From: Monilinia fructicola
Taxonomy: Eukaryota; Ascomycota; Leotiomycetes; Helotiales; Sclerotiniaceae
Length of the DNA stretch: 64,000 nt
Direction: 5' to 3'
NCBI GenBank assembly: GCA_008692225.1
Contig: VICG01000009.1
Span: 1,054,001 to 1,118,000, forward strand
The position numbers and the translations under genes are program-made. Shown here in pieces: positions 1 to 11,786 of the stretch. Below the pieces are notes generated by a model. The model had not been told where the DNA came from. It worked only from the letters and a program-made list of their open reading frames with translations, and ran no database searches. Numbering within the stretch: position 1 is the first letter of the stretch; every line of letters starts with the position of its first letter.

Positions 1-582
1 TAATCCCGGATGTACTGCCCCCCCTTTTCAAACGCAGGTACGCTCAAGTTTGACAGATCCCAGGACTCGTAGATGCAACCCCGAGACGCTAATCAAACTT
101 ACCCGCAGTACTTGCTTAATTCGCACGCAAATGTACACTCCTCCAATCGCCCGCACTACTGCACGGTCAAGGGGTGCCCCCGCGCCGAGGGCGGAAAGGG
201 CTTCAAGCGGAAAAATGAAATGATCAGACATGGGCTGGTCCACGATTCTCCGGGCTACGTGTGTCCTTTCTGTCCGGAAAGAGAGCACCGATATCCCCGA
301 CCAGACAACCTCCAAAGGTATGTGCAGTCACCTGTCTATCCGCTGACGACGGCCACGGCCTCCCTGCCATGATCGAGTCACTTTTCCCAACTCCAGGCAT
401 CCTCTTTTGATCTTTGCGCCTGCTCAATATGGACCATCTCGAGATGCGTTACTAATCTTCTAAATAGGCACGTCCGGGTGCATCATACTGATAGAGACAA
501 AGATGATCCGCAATTGAGAGAGGTACTTGCACAAAGACCAGAAGGGCCGAGCCGAGGACGGCGGCGACGAGGAGGTATTTAG
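1..582 (+). CDS. C2H2 zinc-finger protein, C-terminal part (cut by left edge)
   Basis: Likely a nuclear DNA-binding protein. Only the 3' end is present, read as exons <1-37, 109-317 and 468-582. Spliced, the sequence shows three C2H2-type fingers. The first starts at NPGC and ends HANVH across the first intron. The second runs from HYCTVKGC to RHGLVH. The third runs from YVCPFC to a paired-His RHVRVHH that is completed only by splicing the second intron (donor at 318, TTACTAAT branch, acceptor TAG ending at 467). The tail PQLREVLAQRPEG followed by an Arg-rich end and a stop at 580-582 resembles many uncharacterised fungal C2H2 proteins. An apparent ATG at 73 lies inside the first intron and is not a start. 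The target genes cannot be inferred. It is convergent with palB, with about 300 bp between the stops. Confidence 0.8.
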
Positions 583-887
583 TTTATAGGGCTGCACATC
601 ACTGAAACGCTACATAAGGGTTGGATATTTCTCTGCCGCGGCAACTTGCAATCCGATTTCATTGGGGGTGGTGTTTTGATGATTACCGGGGGCTAAATCA
701 CGATTTTACGGGTGGAGTTCGGAGTGTATTGATACCAGAAAAGGGCCAGACGTGTGTTTCACGTTGATAGGGGATGGATGAATATTTTGGTTCTATTCCG
801 TGTCTATACTATCATACTTAATGAAATTTGTTAGGCGGACATTTGCCCCATGTCTTTGGACGCGAACAAAGAATTGTGTCTACCATG
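583..887. other. Convergent spacer
   Basis: Sequence between the stop codons of the C2H2 gene and palB. It must hold both 3' UTRs and terminators. I see no ORF, repeat or RNA gene in it. Confidence 0.6.
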
Positions 888-3664
888 CTAGCCATCGCCT
901 GTGCCCCATGCCCCTATCGTGACTTGCGAATCGCTCAGCGCTTCTACAATGACCGCATCGTACCCCAGTCTTCCACCCAGCCGCTCAACCACGACCCAGA
1001 TCCCGCCCATCCGCGTCATGTCTGGGGTAATATCAATATCGGCCGTGCGGATCCCAGCGGGAGCATCGCTAAACTCTCCCTCGCTAGATGACACAAGGAG
1101 GGTTTTATTGGGTCCTTGACCCCTTTCTATAGATACTCTAAGAGATGGCCGGGATTTGGGTGGGATGGGCCGGCCGGCCGCATTCCCAGCTTTGGCGACG
1201 AATTTCAATCGCGTTAATCGGGACACGGTCACTGGTGCTAACATTCTGTCTACACCATCGGGGAAGACAAGGGTTGGGAGTCTCGTTTCCAGACGTCCTG
1301 CTGTTTCGGCTAGCACGGGCCGGATCTCACAGCGGCTTGAAGATTTAACGCGGAGGATGAAATTTCCAGTTTCCCCGGCTTGGAATGTGGAGCATACAAT
1401 CGTGTATTTACCGGCGGCCACATTGCGTAGTTCGGCGAGGGCGCAGCCGCGTCTATAGTCACCAGATCCGCCTACTATATCTCGGGAATTTATTACGGTG
1501 ACGCGTTCGCCGTTAGCCCATATCATGGTTACGTGGACGGCGATGTCTTGGCGATCGGCTTCAAGCACTAGCATGATATCTGTGGGTTCTTGAACAGAGA
1601 TACTGAATTGGGGATTTGAGGGATAGGAAGGCGCGCTAGCGTTGCCACCGGCTGTGCGGGTGGTCCAGGATCCATTGTGAACAGTGCTAAAGGTGAGGCT
1701 ATCGGAGGCGGAATGAATAGTGAGGGGGGAGCGAGAGAAGAAGGAGAATGAGAAGGAATATTTTGGAAGGGGGAGATTTTGTTGGGCGGCTACGACGGTA
1801 TATGGAGTGTTTGCTGGGAGGTCGAAACGCGCGAGAGTTTGGGGAGAGTCGACGTAGGCGCCACGGTGGAGAGCGCCGTCGCTTAAGTACACGCGGTGGC
1901 CAGAGGCGTCGAAGACGTAGAGGCTGATGAAGCCGAGTGAATTCGATACGGCGCTTTGGCTGCTTGAACGTTGAGCAATATCATGTTCTTCTGTAGTAAA
2001 ATGTCGGCTGAGTAATACCCAAACGGTTTCTCCTCGAGTGGAATTAACGACATATTGAGGGTTTTGAGTGAACGTCCCGCTACTTTTCACAGGCGGAATG
2101 ACCCAGGAAAGGTGGTGATCCTGTCTGTATCGAAACAATCCAGGGTTCCAGTTGAGATATAAGGACTCGAAATTTTGAATGACATCTTCGAGTGCCATCC
2201 AAAACGTTCCCGGCTTTGTGCGGCCGCTCTCGGTACCCGTCTCCTGGAGCGATTCTCGAAGCTCCTGCGTCCAAGTGTTTGCTTCTGATTCTTCCTCGGC
2301 CGGTCTGCGCCTAGGTCCTTTCCAAGTCAAACCATCGCACCAGGGGTTTTTGACGAGTAATAATCGTTGTGACCGAGATTCCCTCATATCTAATATGGCG
2401 TAGTCATGCTCACCAACCAGGCCCAAATCAGCTTCCTCCCTCATTGTCAGTTTGCCAGTCCCTAACGTAATCATGACGTCGCCGAACTCAAACGACTTGT
2501 AGATACGCTTCCACAGTAGCTCTGATTGAATTTCGTCACTTCAGTAAACCAATTTGATTAGTATGGCTGATAATCAGACGAAACATGTGTAGTACCTCTG
2601 TAGAAATATTTGCTCGGGAATCCATCCGGTCATTATCCATAAGTCGGTACCAGAGTTTGAGCCTGGGAAATCATAGCCACCTCGCACCTTCAGATACGCC
2701 TTTTCAACTAACGCAGGCCATAACAATGCGGGACTATTTCTATCAACAACATGAAGGCTACGAGCAGAACTTGAAGCTGGTAGCCGATCATCTATTGTTA
2801 CTTTTCTATAGCAGCCATTGAATTGAAGGCGGAGGAAATACTTTCCATTTTTGGATAACCTCGGTCGCTGCTTTTCTGTATCAAATGGGCGCAGAATGGT
2901 AGCCAGTACCTATATGACAGATAGTAAGTAGCTTGAAGTATGACTGCTGACGAGATTTAAGATATACCTTACTGTGGCCCTTAGAGGCACGCGCCGTCGC
3001 CGCACAAAGACTTGCTACGACCGAACAATCTGTAGTAATATCTTGGACCAGGTCGATGTCTTTTGAGGCATTCATTAGGATTTCGTCATTTAGTGGTTGG
3101 GCAGAGACATCATCTCGTTCATGAGGTCTCTTCCAACCTGCAAAGGTTTCGATCTGAGCCTCGGAAAGTTTTAGCTCTGAAGGATCTCTATTGAAGTCAG
3201 ATAAATGCCAAATTGTCTTCATTCGTCTCATAACATACGTGTATAAGGTTGTCTCGAATAGAGAATCGTCAGGTTCAGAGTTCCAGCGTGGAAAATTGAA
3301 TCCATGCAATCTCGACCCCTCTAGTAAAACTAGTTGTTCATGTTTACTCAAAGCCCGTTCAGATACCGGAGCTTTCAGAAAGATTGCACGGGTTTGTATA
3401 GGCCAGGTGGATGACTTCTTGATCTCTTCTGCTTTCAACATCAATGCCCTGCTCTTGCGATTGATCCTTGCCTTTTCGGCTTCCCCAGTTACCTGCTTCG
3501 AAGCTTTCATGTACATTTCAATAGCATTGATAGCAACTTTAAGAGCTTCATCTTTAGTGCTACACTTATCTATACTCAACTCAGTTTCCTAGTCTCATTA
3601 TCAGAACGACTTATCCCATCACGAGGAACGATGAGTAGTAACGTACACGAGCTCTAGCTTCCAT
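888..3664 (-). CDS. palB: PalB/Rim13 calpain-like cysteine protease
   Basis: Family role: the calpain of the fungal Pal/Rim ambient-pH pathway, acting at ESCRT-III complexes on endosome or plasma membrane and needed for processing of PacC/Rim101. Exons are 3664-3647, 3588-2968, 2909-2596 and 2538-888, giving 867 codons. The N-terminus (about 10-85) is an MIT domain (DEALKVAINAIEMYMKASKQ). The calpain core shows the triad: Cys194 in TTDCSVVASL, His362 in GEHDYAIL and Asn382 in LLLVKNPW. The remaining ~480 residues fit the beta-rich C-terminal (calpain-III-like) region of PalB. The start ATG sits in an 18-nt first exon (MEARAR) spliced in phase to ETELSIDK. Length fits the family. No break seen. 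It is divergent from the peroxisomal carrier gene, with about 830 bp between starts. Confidence 0.93.
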
Positions 3665-4496
3665 GATTGCTATATGAAATCCCCCGAGAGAGGACCTGTG
3701 GATATGGAAATCAACAGCATATGAGTAGATGAGTTCGAGAAAGTTATATATCAAGCCATGTCATCTAGCAAATACTCGCTCGCCTGATATATAGCTTATC
3801 AGACTGCTACAGAAGACTGGAAAACTGGAGAAAAGCGTCAGGATGCTGTTTCCTTGATCTGTCCACTTGTTCATGAAGTAGTAAAGTACCCGCTTAGATC
3901 TTCATTACTTGCCATGCGTTTCATAAACTGTACTTGTAATGTATACGCAGAGATGGAAATTCCACGTGATGCTCAAGTCATTAGGGTGCCCAGGTGTCTT
4001 GGAGTCTTGGAGTTTTGGAGTCTTGGAGTCTTGGCATGTTGATGGAGCAGTCGTGTGAAGAGTGGATGGAGTGAGTGAGTGATGGGGTGAAAACGCACGT
4101 CCCACATCGAATATCCGAGCCGAGGTTTAGATGGTCTCAACTTCGGCCTTGCGTTGTGCATGATAACCATGACGAAAGAATATCCTCAGGAATTCTATAA
4201 ACCAACTTCATATCTTAGATTCATAACACCTCCTATTCTTTGTTTGTATTGATACATACTTGTGTCTTTTATGATCCATTAGATATTCATATAGGATATG
4301 AAAATCAGTTTGTGCTAAGTCTCTACCTCTACCTCTACCTATACCTACCTAGGTGTACCCATACCCATACCTAGTAATATCCAAATTGCACATCTATCAT
4401 TGCTTGTTCGTTTGCTGCCCCATGAAAGTTTGAACCCGGCCATCTCTATCATTTACCAAAGAGTAAATTCCATCCATTATATTCTACCAATCCAGC
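3665..4496. promoter_or_regulatory. Shared upstream region of palB and the peroxisomal carrier
   Basis: Divergent promoter interval. It contains a GTCTTGGA-type tandem repeat at about 3996-4035 and a (TACCTC)n-like simple repeat at about 4318-4370 close to the carrier gene. I see no PacC-type site cluster that I would defend. Confidence 0.5.
3996..4035. repeat. Short tandem repeat, unit GTCTTGGA
   Basis: About five slightly degenerate tandem copies of an 8-10 bp GTCTTGGA-type unit in the palB/carrier intergenic region. Confidence 0.8.
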
Positions 4497-5739
4497 ATGG
4501 CTGGACAATCAAAAGAGGCCATTATTCCCCCATGGGGCCTGGCGGTTGCTGGTGCTACAGGAGCTGTGATTGCAAATGCTATGGTATATCCCCTGGATAT
4601 GTAAGTTTTGATCCCTAATGCGTGTACTGTACATTCGCAAGGCGGTATGTAATCGTTTGCTATCATATTCCGCAAACATTTAAGCATCTTATAACTGACA
4701 TTGCAATTCAACCAGAGTAAAAACTCGCCTGCAGGTTCAGGTTAAACGCAAGCCGACCGATGTAGTTCCAGCAGGCGTTGATGCCGTCCACTATACGTCA
4801 ACCTGGGATGCGATTTCAAAAATCGTTGCCGATGATGGGGTTGCAGGACTTTATGCCGGGATCAATGGAGCCTTGATTGGGGTCGCTTCAACCAATTTTG
4901 CCTACTTCTACTGGTACTCCGTCGTTCGAACCTTGTATCTCTCTTCTCAAAAGGTACCTACACCTCCAAGCACCGCGATTGAGTTATCTTTAGGGGCTGT
5001 CGCGGGAGCTGTTGCTCAGGTCTTTACAATTCCTGTTGCAGTAGTCACCACTCGCCAACAAACGCAAGGAAAGGGTGAAAGGAAAGGAATGATAGATACA
5101 GCACGGGATGTGATCAACAGCGAAGATGGTTGGAGCGGTCTTTGGAGAGGTCTCAAGGCCAGCTTAGTGCTTGTCGTCAACCCTGCCATTACGTATGGCG
5201 CTTATCAAAGATTAAGAGAGGTCGTTTTTCCGGGAAAGACAAACCTCAAGCCCTGGGAAGCATTTGGTAGGTTCATGAATTCAATGAAAATTCCAGGAGC
5301 TAATTGAGATGACAGTATTGGGGGCAATGTCTAAATCTCTTGCGACCATTGTAACACAGCCTTTAATCGTTGCAAAGGTTGGACTTCAGTCAAGACCACC
5401 CCCCTCCCGAGAAGGCAAACCTTTCAAAAGTTTCATCGAGGTGATGCAATTTATCATCCAGAATGAAGGGGCATTGGGACTATTCAAGGGAATTGGTCCA
5501 CAAATCACGAAAGGACTCATTGTTCAAGGCCTGCTCATGATGACGAAAGAAAGGTAAAGTCCAATCAATACCAGTATGTTTCAAGTCATATTGGACCACG
5601 CTAATATATCTATAGAATGGAACTGCTTTTCATTCTTCTCTTCAGGTATCTCCGAAAGATCAGATCAGAACAGTTGCAAAAAGCAGCAGATCTTGCAGCG
5701 TCAAAAGCCAAGCAAGTCCTGCCAGTCATTGCTAAGTAA
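4497..5739 (+). CDS. ANT1: Peroxisomal adenine nucleotide carrier (Ant1/PMP47 type)
   Basis: Mitochondrial-carrier-family protein. Its peroxisomal members import ATP in exchange for AMP for acyl-CoA activation and beta-oxidation. Exons 4497-4600, 4716-5266, 5316-5553 and 5616-5739 give 338 aa. Carrier signatures are visible: PLDIVKTRLQVQVK in repeat 1 (the intron splits the Ile codon), an altered second-repeat motif around PVAVVTTRQQ, and QPLIVAKVGLQ in repeat 3. YWYSVVRTLYL and the GLYAGINGALIGVASTNFAYFY stretch are typical of the PMP34/PMP47/Ant1 branch. The third exon uses the acceptor GACAG ending at 5315; the upstream TTGAG ending at 5308 would break the frame. The tail KQVLPVIAK is basic. 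The exact substrate is inferred from family resemblance. Confidence 0.87.
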
Positions 5740-6186
5740 TGTTGAAACGTATTTTGAGCGAGTAATAGTAACAATGAGTATCTTGAAAATTCTTTTTGCT
5801 TCTGGGTAGTAGAGGAATGGTAAAGGGTTTAATCGGAGTATATGATAGAGCCTTGTACTGTAAATATATTTTATAAGAAATACATATTGATCCATAGGGT
5901 CAACTTTCCTGACCATGCCTTGGCCGACGGCATCCAGCCACCGAATGCATCCACCCACGCTGGAACATTTCTGTATTTTAACGGAATGAGAGACTTAAGC
6001 TGCTTCGAAATGCAGACGGGGCCACCGGCGGGACACAAAAGCGCTAGTCATACAATCACGTGGTTTTATTTTAGGCGAGCTTTCGCGCACTAATTGATCA
6101 ATTTGCAATTTCCTCTTTGCTATACGAAATCGACAACTCAACGCCGAAAATCCAAACCAAAAGACTGCTAATTAACAACAGTCGCA
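5740..6186. other. Intergenic spacer carrier/eL29
   Basis: 3' UTR of the carrier gene and promoter of the ribosomal-protein gene. I see no ORF with coding character and no obvious repeat. Confidence 0.5.
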
Positions 6187-6615
6187 ATGGCGAGTATGTT
6201 AAGATCTTGATATCTGGAACTCTTGCAGTCCATTATACTGATTTTGCGCGTTTTAGAATCCAAGAACTCGTCCCAACATAACCAGTCGAAGAAGGCTCAC
6301 CGTAACGGGTACGATTTCCCTGATGTTATCACGATCAACCACCGCAGATACCGTCTTTCTAACATGACAATTGGATTTGGATAAATGGGTACTAATGTTA
6401 TTACCGACGCGCAGTATCAAGAAGCCAAAGACCTCCAGATACCCATCCCTCAAGGGTACCGATCCTAAGTTCAGAAGAAACCACAGACATGCTCTCCACG
6501 GCACAGCCAAGGCTTTGGTTCGTCCTTCTTTCAGTGAACTGCTGTTTTCGCCTTATTCGAGTGCTGACTATCATTCCAGAAGGAGTTGAAGGAGGGCAAA
6601 CGGGAGAGCGCATGA
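6187..6615 (+). CDS. RPL29: 60S ribosomal protein eL29
   Basis: Small basic protein of the large ribosomal subunit. Four exons (6187-6193, 6257-6308, 6415-6517, 6580-6615) splice to 65 aa beginning MAKSKNSSQHNQSKKAHRNG and continuing GIKKPKTSRYPSLKGTDPKF and RRNHRHALHGTAKALKELKE, which is eL29 over its full length. The first exon is only 7 nt (ATG GCG A), so a plain ORF scan misses the gene. The third intron starts with the less common donor GTTCGT, as does the first VTS1 intron. The intron-dense 5' half is usual for fungal ribosomal protein genes. Expected to be constitutively and highly expressed. Confidence 0.96.
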
Positions 6616-7840
6616 ATATGATGATATCTTCTTTCGTGGGGATTGGTGATGGCAGTAGTTGCATTCCGATATCTTGCTCTACAGGGAAGTGGCAGCAAGC
6701 CGACGACATCTACTGGGATTAGACACTGGGGGCGATAGTTCTATCCATTGAATCAACACAAGCTACACCATCCGGCGAGCCCCGAATTCCACGTTGTGAG
6801 GATAAGTGCAAAACGACCTTCGTTCCAATGAATCTTCCCATTTCCTTAGCACCCTCCTCCTATCTCAATTTCGTTCACTCTGAACAAGCATCAACACAGG
6901 CATTTGTGTGTACAGCTTTTAGAGCCATTTCTCTATGCTCTCTAGCTGAAAGGATATTTTCTTTTCGTGCCAAGATCAAACTCCAAATCCCTTCATTACC
7001 AAACACTTTTTCTCAATACTCTATGAGGCAATGGTGCATGACGAAGGGATTACATATTGTGGATGTTGAATGTCAAGTCATAGTATTTAGGTGGCTTCGT
7101 TCAATGGGAAAATATACCAAGTATATATTCATTATAGGATACTCTGGGGATCTATGGAGGTATAAGTATATTGACTTTTCCCTCTACCAATGGCAGAATT
7201 GTTGAGAACCAATTTCGTCCTTCACAATTTATTTGATATTTCATAATCTCCCCAAGTCCTGATCAGATCTAGAGTGAATAGATTCCAATATAACTTCATG
7301 TTTTTGGTGCCTTTTTTTTTGAATCGCAACCATCTAGGGATGCCTAGGTAGATGGGCACTATGGATGCCAATGAATGTGAATGTGCATATGAATGTGAAT
7401 GTGAATGTGAATATGAATACGAATGGGAAACGTACATTTTCTTTATTCCCCATAGCCGTTCCCCATTGGCCATTAGCTTCGCAAATATTGTCCGACTTCC
7501 GATTTCCGCTGTAACATCAAACAACACAACTTGGAACCAATATGTCCCGTGTTTTTACGTCTAAAGAGCAAAAGCATCCAATTACCTAGGACCTATCTAT
7601 ACCTACTAGGCAGGTCGATAGGTATTGCTCCGCATCTACTCCGCCTGCAGATGGTCCTCTCATTCATCAGAAAGGTTATTTTTCTCCCCCCGTCCCCTCA
7701 CAACACGAATATTTGGTACAGACCCTCAAAAAAGACGTTGTACAGTGTGCACTGTACAGTAAGGACTAAGTACTCGAGTACATCACACAACAAACAACCT
7801 TGGAAGCTACGACGATCCTGTAAGTGTGTTTGTTATCAGG

Positions 7841-7875
7841 ATAGGATAGGATAGGATAGGATAGGATAGGATAGG
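7841..7875. repeat. (ATAGG)7 microsatellite
   Basis: Seven perfect tandem ATAGG units. The unit is not the TTAGGG telomere repeat and the site is internal, so I treat it as an ordinary microsatellite. Confidence 0.95.
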
Positions 7876-8228
7876 TCGTAGTAGTGGTCGTGGTGGTAGT
7901 AGTACAGTAATAAAAGTACTATTATTATCTACTTATTAGGTATCTATGGGATGATCCTGACAGTCAACCCAACCAACTGAACGGGACTGGACTGATTCGA
8001 CTGATCCGACTCAACTCTCAACTCAACTCAAGACCACACATATCCCTCCGTTATTATTGTGTCGAGATTTACATATCATTACGAATACCGACAGCAATAG
8101 CAATAGCAATAGCAATACAAACTGCAAGCTGCAAACTGCAAACTGCAAACTCCTATACAAACTCCAAACTCCAAACTCCAATACAAACATCAAGACAACT
8201 ACCCCGACCAGTCCCAGCATACCAGTCA

Positions 8229-8290
8229 TTGCCATTGCCATTACCATTACCATTACCATTACCGTTACCATTACCGTTACCATCATCACC
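8229..8290. repeat. Hexanucleotide repeat CCATTA/CCGTTA
   Basis: Roughly ten tandem hexamers of the CCATTG/CCATTA/CCGTTA type, upstream of VTS1. Confidence 0.9.
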
Positions 8291-8877
8291 CCCAGTAACT
8301 GGTACCTACAGCTACTTACTTACCTACCTACTTACTTGCGCACCTCCTTACCTCCTCACCTCCTCACCTCCTTACCGACCAACCTACCGACCATCTTCCT
8401 ACTAAACACAGTACTAAATACTTCAATTTTGGACTGTTTTGGGCAGTCAGCCAACCTTTTCATCTCGATCCTCGAGTGGTCTATCAAGTCTGATTTCGGT
8501 GCTTTCACTAATTCTACTTATTGTATTAAACCTTGGAAAATCATTCTCTATTGGTTCACTCGCACCCCACCCATTCCTAACCCACCTCAACTTACTTTAC
8601 AAATACACGAACCTATCCTGTACATTGATTGATTTTGCTCCTCAGCAGGTCCTGCAGGTAGCAAGCAAGTAGTGTGTCGGTATTTACAGTACTTGTAAAG
8701 TACATCCAAGCAGATCTTTCTAATTTTGGGGTCGAGGCTTTTGGCTGGAAACTTGCAATATTCCCTCGCATTGACAATCATCAACTCCGTTTCACGTCCC
8801 CCCTCCCCCATTCCCTCCACATCGAGTCTTCAATCCTTTTCATCACTGCATCTACCTTCTGAAGCTGTTGGACAGTT

Positions 8878-10851
8878 ATGCTCAATATGTCTGGCGGTCA
8901 CGTAATAGGCAATCGGAACAGCACTCCTGTCGAGTCTACCAATACTTCATCTCTTCGACCTCCATCCTCTCGCGCTGTGGGTTCCGGTCATCACCTTCGA
9001 GCTTCTGCAGACATGGCTGCATTTTCAGCTTCACCCTCTACTAGCCGTGCTCAAGGCAGACCTTCGTCCGATTATTATGGTACCCAACAAATCCAAAGTC
9101 AGGGTGTCCCTGAAAATGATAGTTCCGACTCAATGGCTCAACAATGGATCGCTGACATTGACCAATATGAGAATACGTTGGAAGAGATGGCAGCTGCAAC
9201 ATTGGATCAAGACTTCAAAGATGAGTTGAGCGCAATAGAACAATGGTTTAGAGTCCTGAGTGAAGCTGAAAGAACCGCTGCCCTGTATGCTCTACTGCAA
9301 CAAACAACACAAGTACAGATTCGCTTCTTTATACAAGTGTTGCAGCAGATGGGCAAAAGTCATCCTATGTCTGGTGTATTATCGCCCGCAAACTTTGACA
9401 AAGGTTCGTCCCGAATGCTTTGACGTCACAAGTTTTAAGAAGATCTAGCTGACATTCTCCTACTCTAGATCCCATGTCAAATCGTCTCAACGATGCAATG
9501 AATAAACTTAGTGTTGATGGTTCAAGGAACTCTATGGGTCGTGCTCCCGCCACGCCATCTGCGAAGAGGCACTCCGGGCTGGATCCATCCACCATAAATG
9601 CTATGTTTCCAGATGCTGCCGCTGCCATCGCTACTGAAAAGGCCAAATACACACAGCAAACCGGCAACCCTCCTTCTTCAAACCGAAATAGTGCTGCGTA
9701 TGATAACCGTGCTTCTCTCACCGCACCTCTGATCTCTGGTCCCGGGGACTCAGCAGATAATACTGCACCTCCCGCCTCACCATGGAATTCTCGCAGTAAT
9801 GATCAAGCAAACAGGCCCAAGTCATCTTCGGGGCAAACTCCTATGGGACAGTTTATGCAGCCACCCCCCTCAGCTGGTGGATTGCGCTCTCCTAGGCCAA
9901 CTCAAATTCAGGGCTCATCCAACCTCCAGAACACTGTGATTAATGCTCCCGATAACACGGGCTCTGATATGCCACTACTTTCGCCATATAATGCAGGGAA
10001 TGGAAACTGGGCCTCGATGGTCAACACACCAATGGTTCCAAATTTCAATACGGCAAACAGTAACACTCAAGCCGACATGGTTGCGAACGCCACGGCTATG
10101 AAATTGGCGGCTCTTTCGACAGTCAACAACCGATTCGCGTTGGACGACGTACGAAAGTACCGTCGTGCGAGATCAAATGATGGACAGGTTCCACCATCCC
10201 CCGGTCTTCCCAACAATATGCCCAACGCCAGCGTTGTCATGATTAATGAACACGGCCACGTCATGAGTCAAGACCAAGTCATGAGGCTTCAAGCTCAACA
10301 GCAACAGCAGAATTCTTTCGGCGGTAGGCAGTCTCGGCCAAATTCTCCAGGATTGGCCATGCAAGGTGGATTTAGTCAACTCAATTTTGCATCTCCACAA
10401 AATAACGGCTTTCTGGCAGCATACGATGGGGCCTCGCCTCTACTCAACAATGGCATGGGTGGCTTGAGCCTGAACGCATTTGGCATGGGCCAGCACGAGG
10501 GTTATATTTCCGATCATAGTGAAATGGCGCGGGGCAGATCGCCACGCGGAAGAAGAGGTAGCTCAAAGCCTCCCGAGGATCCCACCGATCCTAGCCTTCT
10601 CCAAGATATTCCCAGCTGGCTGAGAAGTTTGAGGTTGCACAAATATACCGATCAACTTAAGGACATGAATTGGACCGAGCTTGTTGAACTAGATGACGAG
10701 GCATTGGAGAAGAGGGGCGTTAATGCTCTTGGAGCGAGAAGAAAGATGCTCAAAGTTTTTGAGGTAGTCAAGGGTAAGAATCGTGAAATCATCTCCATCG
10801 TGAAGACGCTAACATAATGTAGCCGCCAAAGCGGAGGGCAAGCTCTCATAA
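8878..10851 (+). CDS. VTS1: Vts1-like SAM-domain RNA-binding protein
   Basis: Family role: Vts1/Smaug proteins bind Smaug-recognition hairpins in mRNAs through a SAM domain and recruit the Ccr4-Not deadenylase, repressing and destabilising targets in the cytoplasm. Exons 8878-9403, 9469-10773 and 10823-10851 give 619 aa. The N-terminal conserved block (about 80-175) contains [20 protein letters not shown] and [16 protein letters not shown]. The middle is Ser/Pro/Asn/Gln-rich and low complexity. The C-terminal SAM domain, about 555-612, starts [20 protein letters not shown] and includes [16 protein letters not shown] 49-bp terminal intron (10774-10822) replaces a read-through tail by AAKAEGKLS and a stop. 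The start could be 8878 or the in-frame ATG at 8887. The first intron has a GTTCGT donor. Confidence 0.92.
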
Positions 10852-11786
10852 TTTGGGTTCCATTCTCTTTGTTATCTTCACACGAATTACGAGCAGCATC
10901 AGTATTTTGAGTACCGAATTTGTATTTGGATATGCGAGGACACAAGCACTGGACTGGCCTCTTGGTTACTCATACAGCTTAAGAATATTGTGATGGAAGA
11001 TGTTGGATCTCGAAATGCAATATTCTAACTCATATCGTGATATCAGCGAAGTGGTGAAATTCATTTTCAAATTAGTTGTAATCCTGTAATGTGAACCGTC
11101 TTTTCCCCTTGTACCAACTCGTCTGCACATATGTCTCGTCTCCTCTGATATGATGTACATGTCTGTGTGCAGAAACAGGAGATAGGCGTGCAAGTGACAT
11201 TGTTGAAATATATATTTGTGTTTCTTATCTCATTTCCGTTTAACATCACTACCTCTCATAAAATCCAAACATGTATATATATATATATATACATATATAC
11301 AATCCATGGATATCTATACCACGGATGAACACCAAATGGATACTACTAGTCACGTTTTGTGATGAAATTCTAGAGCAACGCCCAAAAAGCTTCACAACTC
11401 AAGAAAATCCTTTCCTTGCTTTTCTCGCATTCGCAATTAATCAAAAAGTTTATCTGGGGTCAAAAGCCGCTAAAAAGTGCCCAACTTTCCGTTTACAGTA
11501 GAACCCCCCTGGTACGATGGAAAACATGGGATGGGATCGGCCTAGAACTCAATGAACCAATTGATCCAGTAAAACAAAACCATCCCCGATTCCCATCTCC
11601 ACCCACAATGTTACTTCTACTCCGTACACTTCTTTTCTCTCTTACCCAAACTCACTTTGCTCAGATACGCATCGCATATGCTGAAGATGACTTAATCAAA
11701 ATTAGGGAAGCGAATTCTATTGTTGGATCCTCTACGGACAATCGAGAGAGTCTTGCCTCGAATACCTACATCTCGACATATTCATA
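10852..11786. other. Intergenic spacer VTS1/DUF2985 gene
   Basis: 3' UTR of VTS1 and promoter of the membrane-protein gene. It contains a short (TA)n run near 11276-11295 and one TACTCCGTA motif at 11618-11626. I see no supported gene. Confidence 0.5.

Larger units (their letters stand above)
6616..8877. promoter_or_regulatory. Long, repeat-rich upstream region of VTS1
   Basis: About 2.3 kb without a supported gene. It holds a GAATGT-type hexamer repeat (about 7368-7425), (ATAGG)7 at 7841-7875, CAATAG/CAAACTG/CTCCAAA short tandem runs (about 8092-8190) and a CCATTA/CCGTTA hexamer run (about 8229-8290). A CTGTACAG palindrome lies at 7752-7759 and CCTAGGTA-type sites at 7343 and 7583. The last several hundred bases are C- and T-rich and probably form the promoter and 5' leader of VTS1. 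Confidence 0.55.

Noticed and set aside
7841..7875. ATAGG repeat as a possible interstitial telomere
   Set aside because: The unit differs from TTAGGG and there is no other subtelomeric mark. Flanked by housekeeping genes.
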